A stretch of DNA of 64,000 nt, taken from contig NZ_LMPV01000010.1 of assembly GCF_001423965.1 (NCBI RefSeq), positions 1 to 64,000 on the forward strand, read 5' to 3'. A program made the translations under genes and the position numbers. Position 1 is the first letter of the stretch, and each line of letters begins with the position of its first letter. The notes beneath the pieces were generated by a model. The model made no database searches, was not told the DNA's origin, and worked only from the letters and a program-made list of their open reading frames with translations. This stretch comes from Exiguobacterium sp. Leaf196. GTDB lineage: Bacteria; Bacillota; Bacilli; Exiguobacteriales; Exiguobacteriaceae. Positions 1-7,643 of the stretch are shown one piece after another.

Positions 1-63
1 TAAGCACTTGAACGCCGAAAGTAGTTGGGGGCTTCCCCCTGTGAGGATAGGACGTTGCCAGGC
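1..63 (+). rRNA. rrf: 5S rRNA, 3' end (partial)
   Basis: The window opens inside a 5S rRNA gene. The stretch with GTAGTTGGGGGCTTCCCCCTG followed by GTGAGGATAGGACGTTGCCAGGC matches the 3' half of Bacillus 5S rRNA as known from memory. The 5' half and the rest of the rRNA operon lie before the window. A strong terminator follows at once, so this is the end of the operon. Confidence 0.93.
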
Positions 64-67
64 ACTT

Positions 68-99
68 GACCGATCTGCAGATTGCAGGTCGGTCTTTTT
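68..99 (+). terminator. Intrinsic terminator of the rRNA operon
   Basis: An 11-bp stem (GACCGATCTGC / GCAGGTCGGTC, one G-T pair, loop AGATT) is followed by a run of five T. It starts five bases after the 5S rRNA end. Confidence 0.9.
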
Positions 100-181
100 G
101 TGTGTAGTCCCGAAAGAAATAGAAAAACTGACAAGTGAACGTCAATCCGTCATCAAGTCAGTTTTAAGACAAGCATCTAGA

Positions 182-651
182 TTAAAAAGAAGGTGTTGTA
201 TCAAGAAGGCGAGACTTGATTTGACGTAATAGCGCTGCAGCACGCGCTTCAAGAGGTGCTGGTAATTGATTTAAGGAGAAATATTGTAAGTCGAGACTCT
301 CTCCATCTGTCATTTGTAATGTACCGGATACGTCTTTTGCTTGAAAGAGATGAATCACACTGTAGGTTTGGTCACCATTTGGATAACGGAAGAAGTAATC
401 AGGACCAGAAAAGACGTCTAGCAGTTGAACGCTTTGTGCTTGAAGTCCGGTTTCTTCCTGCAACTCACGCATCGCGACTTCTTCAAGTGTCTCACCCGGT
501 TCCATTGAACCACCGGGAGCCCCCAACTGTGCGTATCCGAACGATATTGAAATAGCAGTTCAAATTGTGAATTCATGACGAGTACGGTCGCGCCTACACT
601 GATCAACGGTCGATTTCCTACGATTTTTCGTAAATCTAATAAGTATCCCAT
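182..651 (-). pseudogene. Nudix hydrolase, frameshifted
   Basis: Two reading frames on the minus strand together make one Nudix hydrolase of about 155 residues. The N-terminal part (from 651) runs through a beta strand ending HSWGLP. The C-terminal part continues GGSMEPGETLEEVAMREL then QEETGL, a complete Nudix box (G-x5-E-x7-RE-x2-EE-x-G). The switch of frame lies at about 515-525, where one base appears to be missing in a G/C-rich run (GGGGGCTCCCGGTGG), exactly at the start of the box. Nudix enzymes hydrolyse nucleoside diphosphate derivatives; the substrate cannot be told. It may be a true pseudogene or a sequencing error in a homopolymer-rich spot. It sits between the rRNA operon and the tRNA genes, facing the rRNA operon. 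Confidence 0.8.
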
Positions 652-726
652 CTGTTCACTCCTTTCGTATCAGTATAGAAGAATATTCATTAGGACAGTT
701 AGTAAAAAGAAATGAGGCAAAAAGAC

Positions 727-755
727 TTGCCAATTTAAAAAACACATGTTATATT
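727..755 (+). promoter_or_regulatory. Sigma-A promoter for the initiator tRNA genes
   Basis: TTGCCA (727-732) and TATATT (750-755) are 17 bp apart. The predicted start near 762 is about 20 bases before the first tRNA. Confidence 0.6.
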
Positions 756-780
756 AATATCTGTCGAAACGTTATATCAT

Positions 781-857
<77 letters not shown>

Positions 858-891
858 ATTTTTAAATAATCAAATCCGAAACGTTTATCGT

Positions 892-968
<77 letters not shown>

Positions 969-993
969 ATTTTAAACTTAACTTCAACTTTAC

Positions 994-1025
994 TACGAAA
1001 CGTTCAGCGTTTCGTATTTTTTTTT
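994..1025 (+). terminator. Terminator after the initiator tRNA genes
   Basis: A perfect 9-bp stem TACGAAACG / CGTTTCGTA with loop TTCAG is followed by nine T. Confidence 0.9.
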
Positions 1026-1087
1026 GCCTTTTTCGTCCGGTACAATAGAGAAGGACGAACAGTACGTATTAAAGGAGGAGACATCGT

Positions 1088-1537
1088 ATGATAGAACTGG
1101 AAATGAACAGCTTGGAAGAAACGACTGCCTTAGCTCTTGAACTCGGACGACGTGCTGAAGCAGGGATGGTCATTACGCTTGACGGAGATTTAGGTGCTGG
1201 GAAAACGACCTTTACTCAAAGCTTTGCGAAAGGATTAGGTGTGACGCGTCATGTCAATAGCCCTACCTTTACGATCATGAAAGTCTATACGGGACGTCTC
1301 CCTCTCTATCATATGGATGTTTATCGCCTGGAAGGTTCCGGTGATGATATCGGACTTGAAGAATATTTGAATGGTGAAGGCGTCGCCGTCGTCGAGTGGT
1401 CTGAATTGATTGCGGACAGCCTTCCACCGGAACGGTTGGCAATCACGATTACACGAACGGGTGACGATAGCCGCCGTTTTGAGCTGACACCGATCGGAGA
1501 ACGATACATTACATTATGTGAGGGATTGAGATCATGA
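1088..1537 (+). CDS. tsaE: tRNA t6A biosynthesis ATPase TsaE
   Basis: TsaE is the small P-loop ATPase that works with TsaB and TsaD to place threonylcarbamoyl on A37 of ANN-decoding tRNAs. The 149-residue protein has a Walker A motif GDLGAGKT at residues 33-40 and the family pattern SPTFTIM...Y..MDVYRL. AAAGGAGGAG lies before the ATG. Its stop overlaps the start of tsaB by four bases, and the four genes tsaE-tsaB-rimI-tsaD run as one tightly overlapping operon, the same order as ydiB-C-D-E in B. subtilis. Confidence 0.96.
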   Translation: MIELEMNSLEETTALALELGRRAEAGMVITLDGDLGAGKTTFTQSFAKGLGVTRHVNSPTFTIMKVYTGRLPLYHMDVYRLEGSGDDIGLEEYLNGEGVAVVEWSELIADSLPPERLAITITRTGDDSRRFELTPIGERYITLCEGLRS

Positions 1538-2187
1538 AAATCGTAGCTATTGATACATCGACGAAACAATTATCGGTCGCTCTTTCAGACGGAAAACAGA
1601 TCGTAGCAGAAGCTTCTTACGTCACGTCTTTGAATCATGCGACAAAACTCATGCCGTTACTTGAGCGCTTGATGGCGGAAGCGAAGTGGGCACCATCCCA
1701 ACTGACACGCGTCGTCGTTGCTGACGGTCCTGGTTCTTATACGGGATTACGGATTGGAGCGACGACAGCGAAGACACTTGCCTATACACTCGGTATCGAG
1801 CTCGTTGCCATCTCGACACTTGAACTGATGGCAGCTTCGACAGGTCATACGGGACGCGTCGCAGCGATTCAAGATGCGCGACGTGGTGCAGGTTTTGTCG
1901 GAGTATACGACGCCGGGAAACGAATCGGTGAAGAACAACATGTCGAAATCGCCTCTTTTGTGAAGACGTTAGCGCCAGATACGCTCATCACAGGAGACGT
2001 CGATACATTTGAAGAACTTCTTCAACCATTTGAAAAGGCGGCTCCTGCGTTTCGGACGCCGCGTGCCGGAGTGCTCGCCTTACTCGGTGCAACACGCGAG
2101 ACAGTCGAAGCGCATGCGTTTGAGCCACGTTACCTGCGTCTGGCTGAAGCAGAAGCGAAATGGATCGAGGCACAGCGTCATGAGTAA
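1534..2187 (+). CDS. tsaB: tRNA t6A biosynthesis protein TsaB
   Basis: TsaB is the catalytically inactive ASKHA-fold partner of TsaD and holds the TsaD/TsaE complex together. The 217-residue protein starts MKIVAIDTST, the ASKHA phosphate-1 strand, and carries the family motif DGPGSYTGLRIG at residues 64-75. It lacks the metal-binding histidines of TsaD, as expected. Its ATG overlaps the tsaE stop, and its stop overlaps the start of rimI by eight bases, which suggests translational coupling through the operon. Confidence 0.95.
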   Translation: MKIVAIDTSTKQLSVALSDGKQIVAEASYVTSLNHATKLMPLLERLMAEAKWAPSQLTRVVVADGPGSYTGLRIGATTAKTLAYTLGIELVAISTLELMAASTGHTGRVAAIQDARRGAGFVGVYDAGKRIGEEQHVEIASFVKTLAPDTLITGDVDTFEELLQPFEKAAPAFRTPRAGVLALLGATRETVEAHAFEPRYLRLAEAEAKWIEAQRHE

Positions 2188-2635
2188 GGGGATTCGTCGC
2201 ATGACCGTAAACGATGCTGCAGGTGTTCACGCCGTCGAACTCGAATCGTTTGCGACACCGTGGACACTGGATGCCTTCGAAGCAGAAATGACACAAAATC
2301 CGAATGCCTATTATGTCGTTGCCGATCAAGATGGTATCGTCGGGTTTGCTGGTCTGTGGCATATTGCGGATGAAGGACATATTACGAATATTGCCGTCAA
2401 GCAGTCGCACCGCGGACAAGGACTTGGGGAAGACTTGCTAACGGCATTGATCGCGGTCGGTCGTGCACTCGATTTGCGGGCGATGACACTTGAAGTACGT
2501 GTCTCGAACACACCGGCGCGAACCTTATATGAAAAACTCGGATTTCACTATGTTGGTATCCGAAAACGATATTATCAGGACAACAATGAAGATGCTGCCA
2601 TCTATTGGCTGGAGCTGGAGGGAGAAGACTTATGA
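2180..2635 (+). CDS. rimI: Ribosomal protein S18 alanine N-acetyltransferase RimI
   Basis: This GNAT-family acetyltransferase modifies the N-terminal alanine of ribosomal protein S18. The 151-residue protein shows the GNAT core: the acetyl-CoA loop [13 protein letters not shown] and the C-terminal pattern [14 protein letters not shown]...Y. The frame is open further upstream, but that part lies inside tsaB; the ATG at 2180 ([10 protein letters not shown]) gives the normal family length and overlaps the end of tsaB. Its TGA overlaps the tsaD start. Confidence 0.93.
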   Translation: MSKGIRRMTVNDAAGVHAVELESFATPWTLDAFEAEMTQNPNAYYVVADQDGIVGFAGLWHIADEGHITNIAVKQSHRGQGLGEDLLTALIAVGRALDLRAMTLEVRVSNTPARTLYEKLGFHYVGIRKRYYQDNNEDAAIYWLELEGEDL

Positions 2636-3639
2636 CACAACCATTGATTCTAGCAATCGAATCGAGCTGCGACGAAACGGCGGCTGCCGTCGTTCGTGGA
2701 GGAACCAACGTCTTATCGAATGTCGTCTCGTCTCAAATTGAAAGTCATAAACGATTCGGTGGAGTCGTGCCTGAAGTGGCATCACGACATCATGTCGAAC
2801 GAATCACATACGTCATCGATGATGCGTTGACGGAAGCAAACGTAACGATCGACGATATCGATGCGATCGCTGTCACGGAAGGTCCCGGACTGGTCGGGGC
2901 ATTACTCGTTGGTGTCAGTGCGGCAAAGACACTTGCTTTTGCGCATAATAAGCCTTTGATCGGTGTTCATCATATCGCAGGTCATATCTACGCGAATCGT
3001 CTCGTACAAGAGCTTGAATTCCCGCTCGTCTGTTTGATTGCATCAGGTGGGCATACGGAACTGATTTACATGCCAGAAGACGGTGTATATGAAGTCATCG
3101 GTGAAACACGAGATGATGCAGCAGGGGAAGCCTATGATAAAGTCGCTCGAACATTGAAGTTACCGTATCCAGGTGGTCCACGAATCGATCAGTTGGCACA
3201 AACCGGTCAGGATACGTTCCATTTTCCACGCGTCTGGCTCGAGAAGGACTCGTATGACTTTAGCTTCAGCGGTTTAAAGTCAGCGGTCATCAATGCCGTG
3301 CATAACGCTGAGCAACGGGGAGAAGTGATCATCCCGGAGGATTTAGCTGCGAGTTTCCAAGCGAGCGTCGTCGAAGTCCTCGTGACGAAGGCGATCCGTG
3401 CCGTGAAGGATAAAGGGGGACGCCAACTGCTGCTTGCTGGTGGTGTCGCCGCCAACAAAGGATTACGTAACGGTCTCGAAGCAGCGTGTGCGAAGGAAGG
3501 AATCGATCTCGTCATTCCGCCGATGCACTTGTGTGGAGACAATGCGGCGATGATCGGAGCGGCTGCGATTCATCCATATCGCGCGTTACGCTATTCGACA
3601 CTTGCCATGAATGCAGAACCTGGGCTAGATTTAAAGTAA
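2632..3639 (+). CDS. tsaD: tRNA N6-adenosine threonylcarbamoyltransferase TsaD
   Basis: TsaD transfers the threonylcarbamoyl group from TC-AMP to A37 of tRNA. The 335-residue protein begins [20 protein letters not shown], and the metal ligands sit in HHIAGH (His114 and His118) with a C-terminal [11 protein letters not shown] carrying the third ligand Asp. The longer upstream frame is rejected because it lies inside rimI; ATG 2632 follows the GGAGGGAGAAG ribosome site. It closes the tsaE-tsaB-rimI-tsaD operon; no terminator is evident before the next gene 28 bases on. Confidence 0.97.
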   Translation: MTQPLILAIESSCDETAAAVVRGGTNVLSNVVSSQIESHKRFGGVVPEVASRHHVERITYVIDDALTEANVTIDDIDAIAVTEGPGLVGALLVGVSAAKTLAFAHNKPLIGVHHIAGHIYANRLVQELEFPLVCLIASGGHTELIYMPEDGVYEVIGETRDDAAGEAYDKVARTLKLPYPGGPRIDQLAQTGQDTFHFPRVWLEKDSYDFSFSGLKSAVINAVHNAEQRGEVIIPEDLAASFQASVVEVLVTKAIRAVKDKGGRQLLLAGGVAANKGLRNGLEAACAKEGIDLVIPPMHLCGDNAAMIGAAAIHPYRALRYSTLAMNAEPGLDLK

Positions 3640-3667
3640 GGAATCCGAACAACTTGGGGGAAATGGA

Positions 3668-4237
3668 ATGAAAAAAGTCATCATCGCATTGTTAGCGGTA
3701 CTGGTCATCGTCGCGATCGGACTTCAGGTCCGAGAAATCGTCAACGCATACCAAGTCGCCTATAAGGAAGAACTCGTACCCGATAAGAAAGCGGTCGAGA
3801 CGAACACGAAACAACGTCCACTTTACGAAATCGGACGAGCAGAAGGGGAAAAAACCCGGATTCAAAAGTTGTACGCTTTTGATCAGACAATCAATGGGAA
3901 GCTCAGTAACGTCGTCATCGTCGATCGGAAGTACGGTTTAACGAACAAGGCGAGTGATGATTATTTCATGATTGCTCCCGGAACACCAGTGACGAATCAA
4001 GAGAAGAAGTCATTCGAACCGATGATTCAAAAGATGGATGCGGAACAAGTCCAAGCAGAAGTGATCTCGAAGCACGAGGTGACAGCTGTTGAAAACAATA
4101 AAAAACGGACTGTGACGTTATTTAAGGTCTTTTATAAAGATACGGATCAAAACGAATACCTCTTCTTCATCGAAAAAGAGGGCGGGCTGAAACTCGATCT
4201 ATTCAAGAAGGGCTACTCACGTCTTTCCAATTACTAA
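3668..4237 (+). CDS. Uncharacterised membrane-anchored protein
   Basis: I do not recognise the family. The 189-residue protein starts with MKK and one hydrophobic segment (residues about 4-22), which reads as an uncleaved membrane anchor or a signal peptide without a clear cleavage site. The rest is hydrophilic and Lys/Glu-rich, likely outside the membrane. It lies 28 bases after tsaD with GGGGGAAATGGAATG before the ATG, so it may be the last gene of that operon. The hairpin at 4246-4277 follows it. Confidence 0.75.
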   Translation: MKKVIIALLAVLVIVAIGLQVREIVNAYQVAYKEELVPDKKAVETNTKQRPLYEIGRAEGEKTRIQKLYAFDQTINGKLSNVVIVDRKYGLTNKASDDYFMIAPGTPVTNQEKKSFEPMIQKMDAEQVQAEVISKHEVTAVENNKKRTVTLFKVFYKDTDQNEYLFFIEKEGGLKLDLFKKGYSRLSNY

Positions 4238-4245
4238 TCCATTAA

Positions 4246-4277
4246 AACAGCGGATTCCTAAAAAGGAGTCCGCTGTT
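4246..4277 (-). terminator. Bidirectional terminator between convergent genes
   Basis: AACAGCGGATTCC and GGAGTCCGCTGTT form a 13-bp stem with one G-T type mismatch position. On the minus strand it is followed by TTTTAAT, so it suits best the HAD gene that ends at 4284. On the plus strand the T run is weak. Confidence 0.75.
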
Positions 4278-4283
4278 GTTCGT

Positions 4284-4943
4284 TCATTGCCATTCAGTGA
4301 TACCGGTCAAGTCATCATAGATGCGATCCGGATCAAGATTTAATTCTTCGACCGGAAGTCCGTTTCGATTGATCCATGCCGTTTTGAAGCCGAAACTCTT
4401 TGCCCCGGTGATGTCCCAACCGTTCGAGGACATGAAGAGGATCTCCTCGCGTTTTAAACCGAGTGTGTTCAACGCATGCATATAAGAAGCAGGTGCTGGT
4501 TTATAGTGTTTGATGTCATCAACACTGACGAGATGTTCGAACCGATCGGCTAAACCTGACTGTTCGATCAACGGATCGAGCATATCATGGGAACCATTCG
4601 AGAAGACGACCAAACGCTTATGCGCCATCGTCTCGAGAACAGAGCTAACTTCTGGGTACACATCAAGTGTCAGGTACGTCTCCATTAAAGTCGTGATTTG
4701 TTCCTCGGTCACATGGAGCTTCAGTTCGAGTAACGTATAACGGAGGGCATCTTGTGTCACTTGGCTGAACGGCACATATTGTCCGTTCAATTGTCGCAAG
4801 AAGGAGTACTCCAGTTGTTTCTCTCGCCAGCGTTTACTGATCGCTTCTCCGTGTCCCGGATACAGCTCCTCTGCTTGCTCTTTGACGGAATGGACATCGA
4901 ATAATGTACCGTAGACGTCAAAGACGAGTGCTTGAATCGTCAT
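4284..4943 (-). CDS. HAD-family haloacid dehalogenase type II-like hydrolase
   Basis: A HAD-superfamily hydrolase of about 219 residues. Motif I is VFDVYGTLFD (nucleophile Asp followed by DxYGT, the type II haloacid dehalogenase form), motif II VFSNGS, motif III Lys in KHYKPAP, and motif IV SSNGWDITGAKSFG. The usual reaction is hydrolytic dehalogenation of 2-haloacids or removal of phosphate; the real substrate is unknown. The start at 4943 (MTIQALVFD) fits the family; an in-frame ATG four codons upstream lies too close to any ribosome site. Single gene, convergent with the gene before it. Confidence 0.88.
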   Translation of the reverse strand: MTIQALVFDVYGTLFDVHSVKEQAEELYPGHGEAISKRWREKQLEYSFLRQLNGQYVPFSQVTQDALRYTLLELKLHVTEEQITTLMETYLTLDVYPEVSSVLETMAHKRLVVFSNGSHDMLDPLIEQSGLADRFEHLVSVDDIKHYKPAPASYMHALNTLGLKREEILFMSSNGWDITGAKSFGFKTAWINRNGLPVEELNLDPDRIYDDLTGITEWQ

Positions 4944-5012
4944 AAAAACATTCATCTCACTTTCATAGAGTCTGTTTTAAGAATTCCCTTACATGACGGA
5001 TTCAAACGATAC

Positions 5013-5468
5013 TTATGAATGCACCTGCTGCAAAAAGCGATGAAACGTCTGTGCGAACGCGCGACAAGCGGCTTGTTTCTCCGGTGTGTTCGGATCAAAC
5101 TCAATCTTCAAGCCATCCGTGACGATGGTCGCCCCAGCTTCTTTTAATGCGTCTTCAATCAAATCAACGGCTGCGCAGTACTTCGGATAATCAAGATCAC
5201 CCGAGCCAAAAGCAGCAGCCGGCATCCCGTCTAAAAATTGTTCCCGTAGCTCCTCGACGAAATCTTCTGCTTCATACGGTAAATCACCGTCTCCCCATGT
5301 ATATGAGCCGAGTAATAGACCATCAAAACGTGATAGATCCTCCCCGACGAATTGATCCAGTTCTGTGATCGTCACGTTGACATCGTGTTGCTCGAGCTCA
5401 CGTTGAATGATCGAGACGATATCTTCTGTATTACCGGACATACTGACGAATCCAATTGCAATCTGCAT
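5013..5468 (-). CDS. Flavodoxin
   Basis: A short-chain flavodoxin of 151 residues, an FMN electron carrier that replaces ferredoxin when iron is short. The FMN phosphate loop is SMSGNTED (residues 9-16), and the isoalloxazine loops are SYTWGDGDLPYEAEDF and FGSGDLDYPKYC, typical of the family. A strong ribosome site (AGGAGGAA) precedes the ATG. A perfect Fur-type dyad lies 36 bases upstream, which predicts induction by iron starvation. Likely partner: the pyridine nucleotide reductase at 21351, which also has a Fur box. Confidence 0.95.
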   Translation of the reverse strand: MQIAIGFVSMSGNTEDIVSIIQRELEQHDVNVTITELDQFVGEDLSRFDGLLLGSYTWGDGDLPYEAEDFVEELREQFLDGMPAAAFGSGDLDYPKYCAAVDLIEDALKEAGATIVTDGLKIEFDPNTPEKQAACRAFAQTFHRFLQQVHS

Positions 5469-5503
5469 GCATGTTCCTCCTTTCGCTGTACTTCCTTACT
5501 TTA

Positions 5504-5522
5504 ATTGATAATGATTATCAAT
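5504..5522 (-). promoter_or_regulatory. Fur box upstream of flavodoxin
   Basis: ATTGATAATGATTATCAAT is a perfect 19-base inverted repeat around a central G and contains the 7-1-7 Fur consensus TGATAATNATTATCA without mismatch. It ends 36 bases before the flavodoxin start. Confidence 0.9.
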
Positions 5523-5537
5523 GTCAAAAGATCATAT

Positions 5538-5567
5538 AAAAAAACACCTTCCGAAGAAGATGCTTTT
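5538..5567 (-). terminator. Terminator of the HxlR gene
   Basis: On the minus strand GCATCTTC-TTCG-GAAGGTGT forms a stem with a UUCG tetraloop followed by a T run. It lies directly downstream of the regulator gene. Confidence 0.75.
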
Positions 5568-5574
5568 TCATACA

Positions 5575-5895
5575 TTAGTCTTGTAGTTCGGCCCATTCCT
5601 CAATGGAACGAATGACCGGTTCGAGTTGACGCCCTTTGTCGGTCAAACTGTATTGAATCTTAATCGGACGATCGGGAATGACAGTCCGGATGACGATGCC
5701 TTCCGCTTCGAGCTCCTTCATACGTTCCGTGAGCATACGACCTGATAATTCGGGGATGGCATCTTGAATCTCATTGAAACGACATGTCTTCGTCAACAAG
5801 TGACGTAAAATCAGACCTGTCCATTTCTTACCTAAGATTTCAAAGGCATGTTCGACTTTGGGACAAAGAGCCGGTTGGATTGCGACTTCTTCCAT
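5575..5895 (-). CDS. HxlR-family winged-helix transcriptional regulator
   Basis: A 106-residue HxlR/MarR-like regulator. The single cysteine near the N-terminus (PALCPKVEHAF) and the pattern GKKWTGLILRHLL...FNEIQDAIPELSGRMLTERMKEL mark the family, in which that Cys senses quinones, disulfide stress or hypochlorite in B. subtilis YodB, CatR and HypR. The ATG at 5895 sits nine bases after AAAGGA. It is divergent from a DoxX gene and a flavin reductase gene; B. subtilis CatR/YodB control a DoxX protein (CatD) in the same way. Three copies of a TTACT-type dyad in the shared promoter region are its likely operators. Confidence 0.9.
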   Translation of the reverse strand: MEEVAIQPALCPKVEHAFEILGKKWTGLILRHLLTKTCRFNEIQDAIPELSGRMLTERMKELEAEGIVIRTVIPDRPIKIQYSLTDKGRQLEPVIRSIEEWAELQD

Positions 5896-5955
5896 CAGCA
5901 CTCATCCTTTCTATAGTTGTAGTATACCCGCTTCTGCTAAAAAAATCGAATCATT

Positions 5956-6045
5956 TTACTTAATGTAACAAAAAGAACTAAAACAAATCTATTTACTTTT
6001 AGTAAGTGATAAGATATAGTCTGTTTATCGAGTTACTTAAAGTAA
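5956..6045. promoter_or_regulatory. Three tandem HxlR-type operators
   Basis: Three 13-base near-palindromes with arms TTACT/AGTAA occur at 5956-5968 (TTACTTAATGTAA), 5993-6005 (TTACTTTTAGTAA) and 6033-6045 (TTACTTAAAGTAA), 37 and 40 bases apart. The second overlaps the -35 and the third lies just past the predicted start of the doxX promoter. The first lies toward the regulator gene. The repeated dyads are seen; their recognition by the neighbouring HxlR protein is inferred. Confidence 0.75.
5992..6020 (+). promoter_or_regulatory. Promoter of the doxX-flavin reductase operon
   Basis: TTTACT (5992-5997) and TATAGT (6015-6020) are 17 bp apart. The -35 overlaps the middle operator dyad, so binding there would block transcription. 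Confidence 0.5.
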
Positions 6046-6078
6046 CTTAAAAACATTAGGTAAAAGGAGAAGAGAGAA

Positions 6079-6477
6079 ATGATGGATACAGGACTTTTAA
6101 TCATTCGTTTAATCATCGGTTTAACATTTGCTGCACACGGTACACAAAAATTATTTGGTTGGTTTGGTGGACACGGCATCGCTGGAACAGGCGGTTGGTT
6201 CGAATCAATTGGCATGAAGCCAGGAAAAGCACTCGCGATTACAGCGGGTCTTGCTGAATTAATCGGTGGATTATTGTTTGCAGGCGGGGTATTCCTCTGG
6301 ATCGCTGCAATCCTCATCATCGGTTCGATGCTTGTCGCGATCGTTAAAGTACACGGTGCGAATGGTTACTGGGTGACGCAGAACGGGTACGAATACAACA
6401 TGGCATTGATCGTCATCGCCCTTGGAGTGGCGATGATCGGTGCTGGAGACTATTCACTCGCTGCACTCATCGGGTGA
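6079..6477 (+). CDS. DoxX-family membrane protein (CatD-like)
   Basis: A 132-residue four-helix membrane protein of the DoxX family. The N-terminal pattern GLTFAAHGTQKLFGWFGG and GKALAITAGLAELIGGLLF are family marks. Members such as B. subtilis CatD are induced by quinones and thiol stress and act in the membrane, perhaps with a quinone or dehydrogenase partner; the exact activity is unsettled. AAAGGAGAAGAG precedes the ATG pair. It is followed 19 bases later by a flavin reductase-like gene, and both lie divergent from the HxlR regulator. Confidence 0.9.
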   Translation: MMDTGLLIIRLIIGLTFAAHGTQKLFGWFGGHGIAGTGGWFESIGMKPGKALAITAGLAELIGGLLFAGGVFLWIAAILIIGSMLVAIVKVHGANGYWVTQNGYEYNMALIVIALGVAMIGAGDYSLAALIG

Positions 6478-6496
6478 GGAAAAAGGTGGGTCATTC

Positions 6497-7090
6497 ATGA
6501 AGTTCGAGGCATCAACGCTTAGCGCAAAAGACAATTATAAATTACTGATCGGAAGCATCATTCCGCGTCCGATTGCCTTCGTGACGACGCTAGGGGAAGA
6601 CGGGACGGTCAACGCCGCCCCCTTTTCCTTCTTTACGGTCGCATCAAGTAGTCCGCCACAACTGGTGATTGCCGTACAACGGACGGATCAGGGACAAAAG
6701 GATACGGCACGTAATATCCTAGCAAAACAAAGCTATGTCATCCATATCGTCAGCGAAGAAATCGTCGACGCAGTCAATGAGACGGCTGCGCCACTCGCTT
6801 ACGGTGAAAGTGAACTCGAACGGACGGATTTAACGCTCGTCGATAGCGATGCAATCGACGTGCCCGGAATCGCGGAAGCGAAAATCCGGTTCGAGATGCG
6901 CTTAACGCAACACGTCGAGCTAGAAGGTGCCGATCTGTTGATCGGGGAAGTACTGCGCTATCACGTCGCGGATGAACTCGTCGAGTCGTTCCGGATTGAC
7001 GCAGCAGGATTGAAGGCTGTCGCTCGTTTAGCAGGGAATGATTATGCGACGATCGGGAAGACGTTTACGATTGCCCGACCGACAAAATGA
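6497..7090 (+). CDS. Flavin reductase-like FMN-binding split-barrel protein
   Basis: A 197-residue protein of the flavin reductase (split barrel FMN-binding) family. The N-terminal pattern GSIIPRPIAFVTT, then NAAPFSFFTVASSSPP, is characteristic of the DIM6/NTAB type. Such proteins bind FMN and reduce flavin or a bound substrate, but this subgroup has no assigned substrate. The ATG at 6497 follows AAAAAGGTGGG; the open frame upstream overlaps doxX and is rejected. It is the last gene of the HxlR-controlled operon, closed by the hairpin at 7139-7187. Confidence 0.88.
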   Translation: MKFEASTLSAKDNYKLLIGSIIPRPIAFVTTLGEDGTVNAAPFSFFTVASSSPPQLVIAVQRTDQGQKDTARNILAKQSYVIHIVSEEIVDAVNETAAPLAYGESELERTDLTLVDSDAIDVPGIAEAKIRFEMRLTQHVELEGADLLIGEVLRYHVADELVESFRIDAAGLKAVARLAGNDYATIGKTFTIARPTK

Positions 7091-7138
7091 TAGTAGTGTG
7101 AATGCTTGATTCATCGTACGATTCGTTTTGATTCAAAC

Positions 7139-7187
7139 AAAAGGAGTGGAGATACCGGTCTAGCTACCGGAATCTCCACTCCTTTTT
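7139..7187. terminator. Bidirectional terminator
   Basis: A long, nearly perfect hairpin with outer stem AAGGAGTGGAGAT / ATCTCCACTCCTT and inner ACCGG / CCGGT arms is flanked by A and T runs. It ends the flavin reductase operon and lies downstream of the membrane protein gene on the other strand. Confidence 0.9.
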
Positions 7188-7220
7188 CTCATGTCGTTCA
7201 TCTGATTCATCGATCGGACT

Positions 7221-7643
7221 TCAAGGTTGCGAATCGATTTCGTTTGAAGAGGCTTCAAGACCATGACGTTTACTGTACTGATAGCCATCGAGCAAATAAA
7301 AGACGATTGCGAGTGCCCAAATGCCGACACAGCTGATCAAGAAAGCGGTGAGCGGTGAGACACTACCGTAATACGATAGGATCAACGGGTCAGTGAGTTC
7401 GACGAATAGCTGTGTCGTCAGGAGCGTACAGCATAATCCCGAGAGTAAACTGACGAAAAGACCGCTCCATGTCTGGATGACGAGACCAATCATACAAGAA
7501 ATCAGGAGAAACAAAGGAAGCGCGGCATTAAAAGCATCCGGCCGGATGAAGGTCGACACGTAGTCCGCATACATCGGTACGAAATAAAGGATGCCGGATA
7601 GCAGTCCTTGAATCAAGTTAATGAAAAAGCTTTTCGTCCGCAT
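7221..7643 (-). CDS. Uncharacterised four-helix membrane protein
   Basis: The 140-residue protein has about four hydrophobic segments with short loops and a hydrophilic C-terminus. No conserved family motif is recognised. The start at 7643 (MRTKSFFINL) is chosen because its ATG overlaps the stop of the upstream ABC-F gene (TGATG), a common translational coupling; an in-frame start six codons earlier lies inside that gene. It is probably co-transcribed with the ABC-F gene. Confidence 0.75.
   Translation of the reverse strand: MRTKSFFINLIQGLLSGILYFVPMYADYVSTFIRPDAFNAALPLFLLISCMIGLVIQTWSGLFVSLLSGLCCTLLTTQLFVELTDPLILSYYGSVSPLTAFLISCVGIWALAIVFYLLDGYQYSKRHGLEASSNEIDSQP

Noticed and set aside
2009-2179. 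N-terminal extension of rimI inside tsaB
   Set aside because: The added residues are Arg-rich and out of family; ATG 2180 gives the standard RimI start and length.
7106-7336. Frame over the terminator at 7139-7187
   Set aside because: It reads through a strong hairpin and into the antisense of the membrane protein gene.
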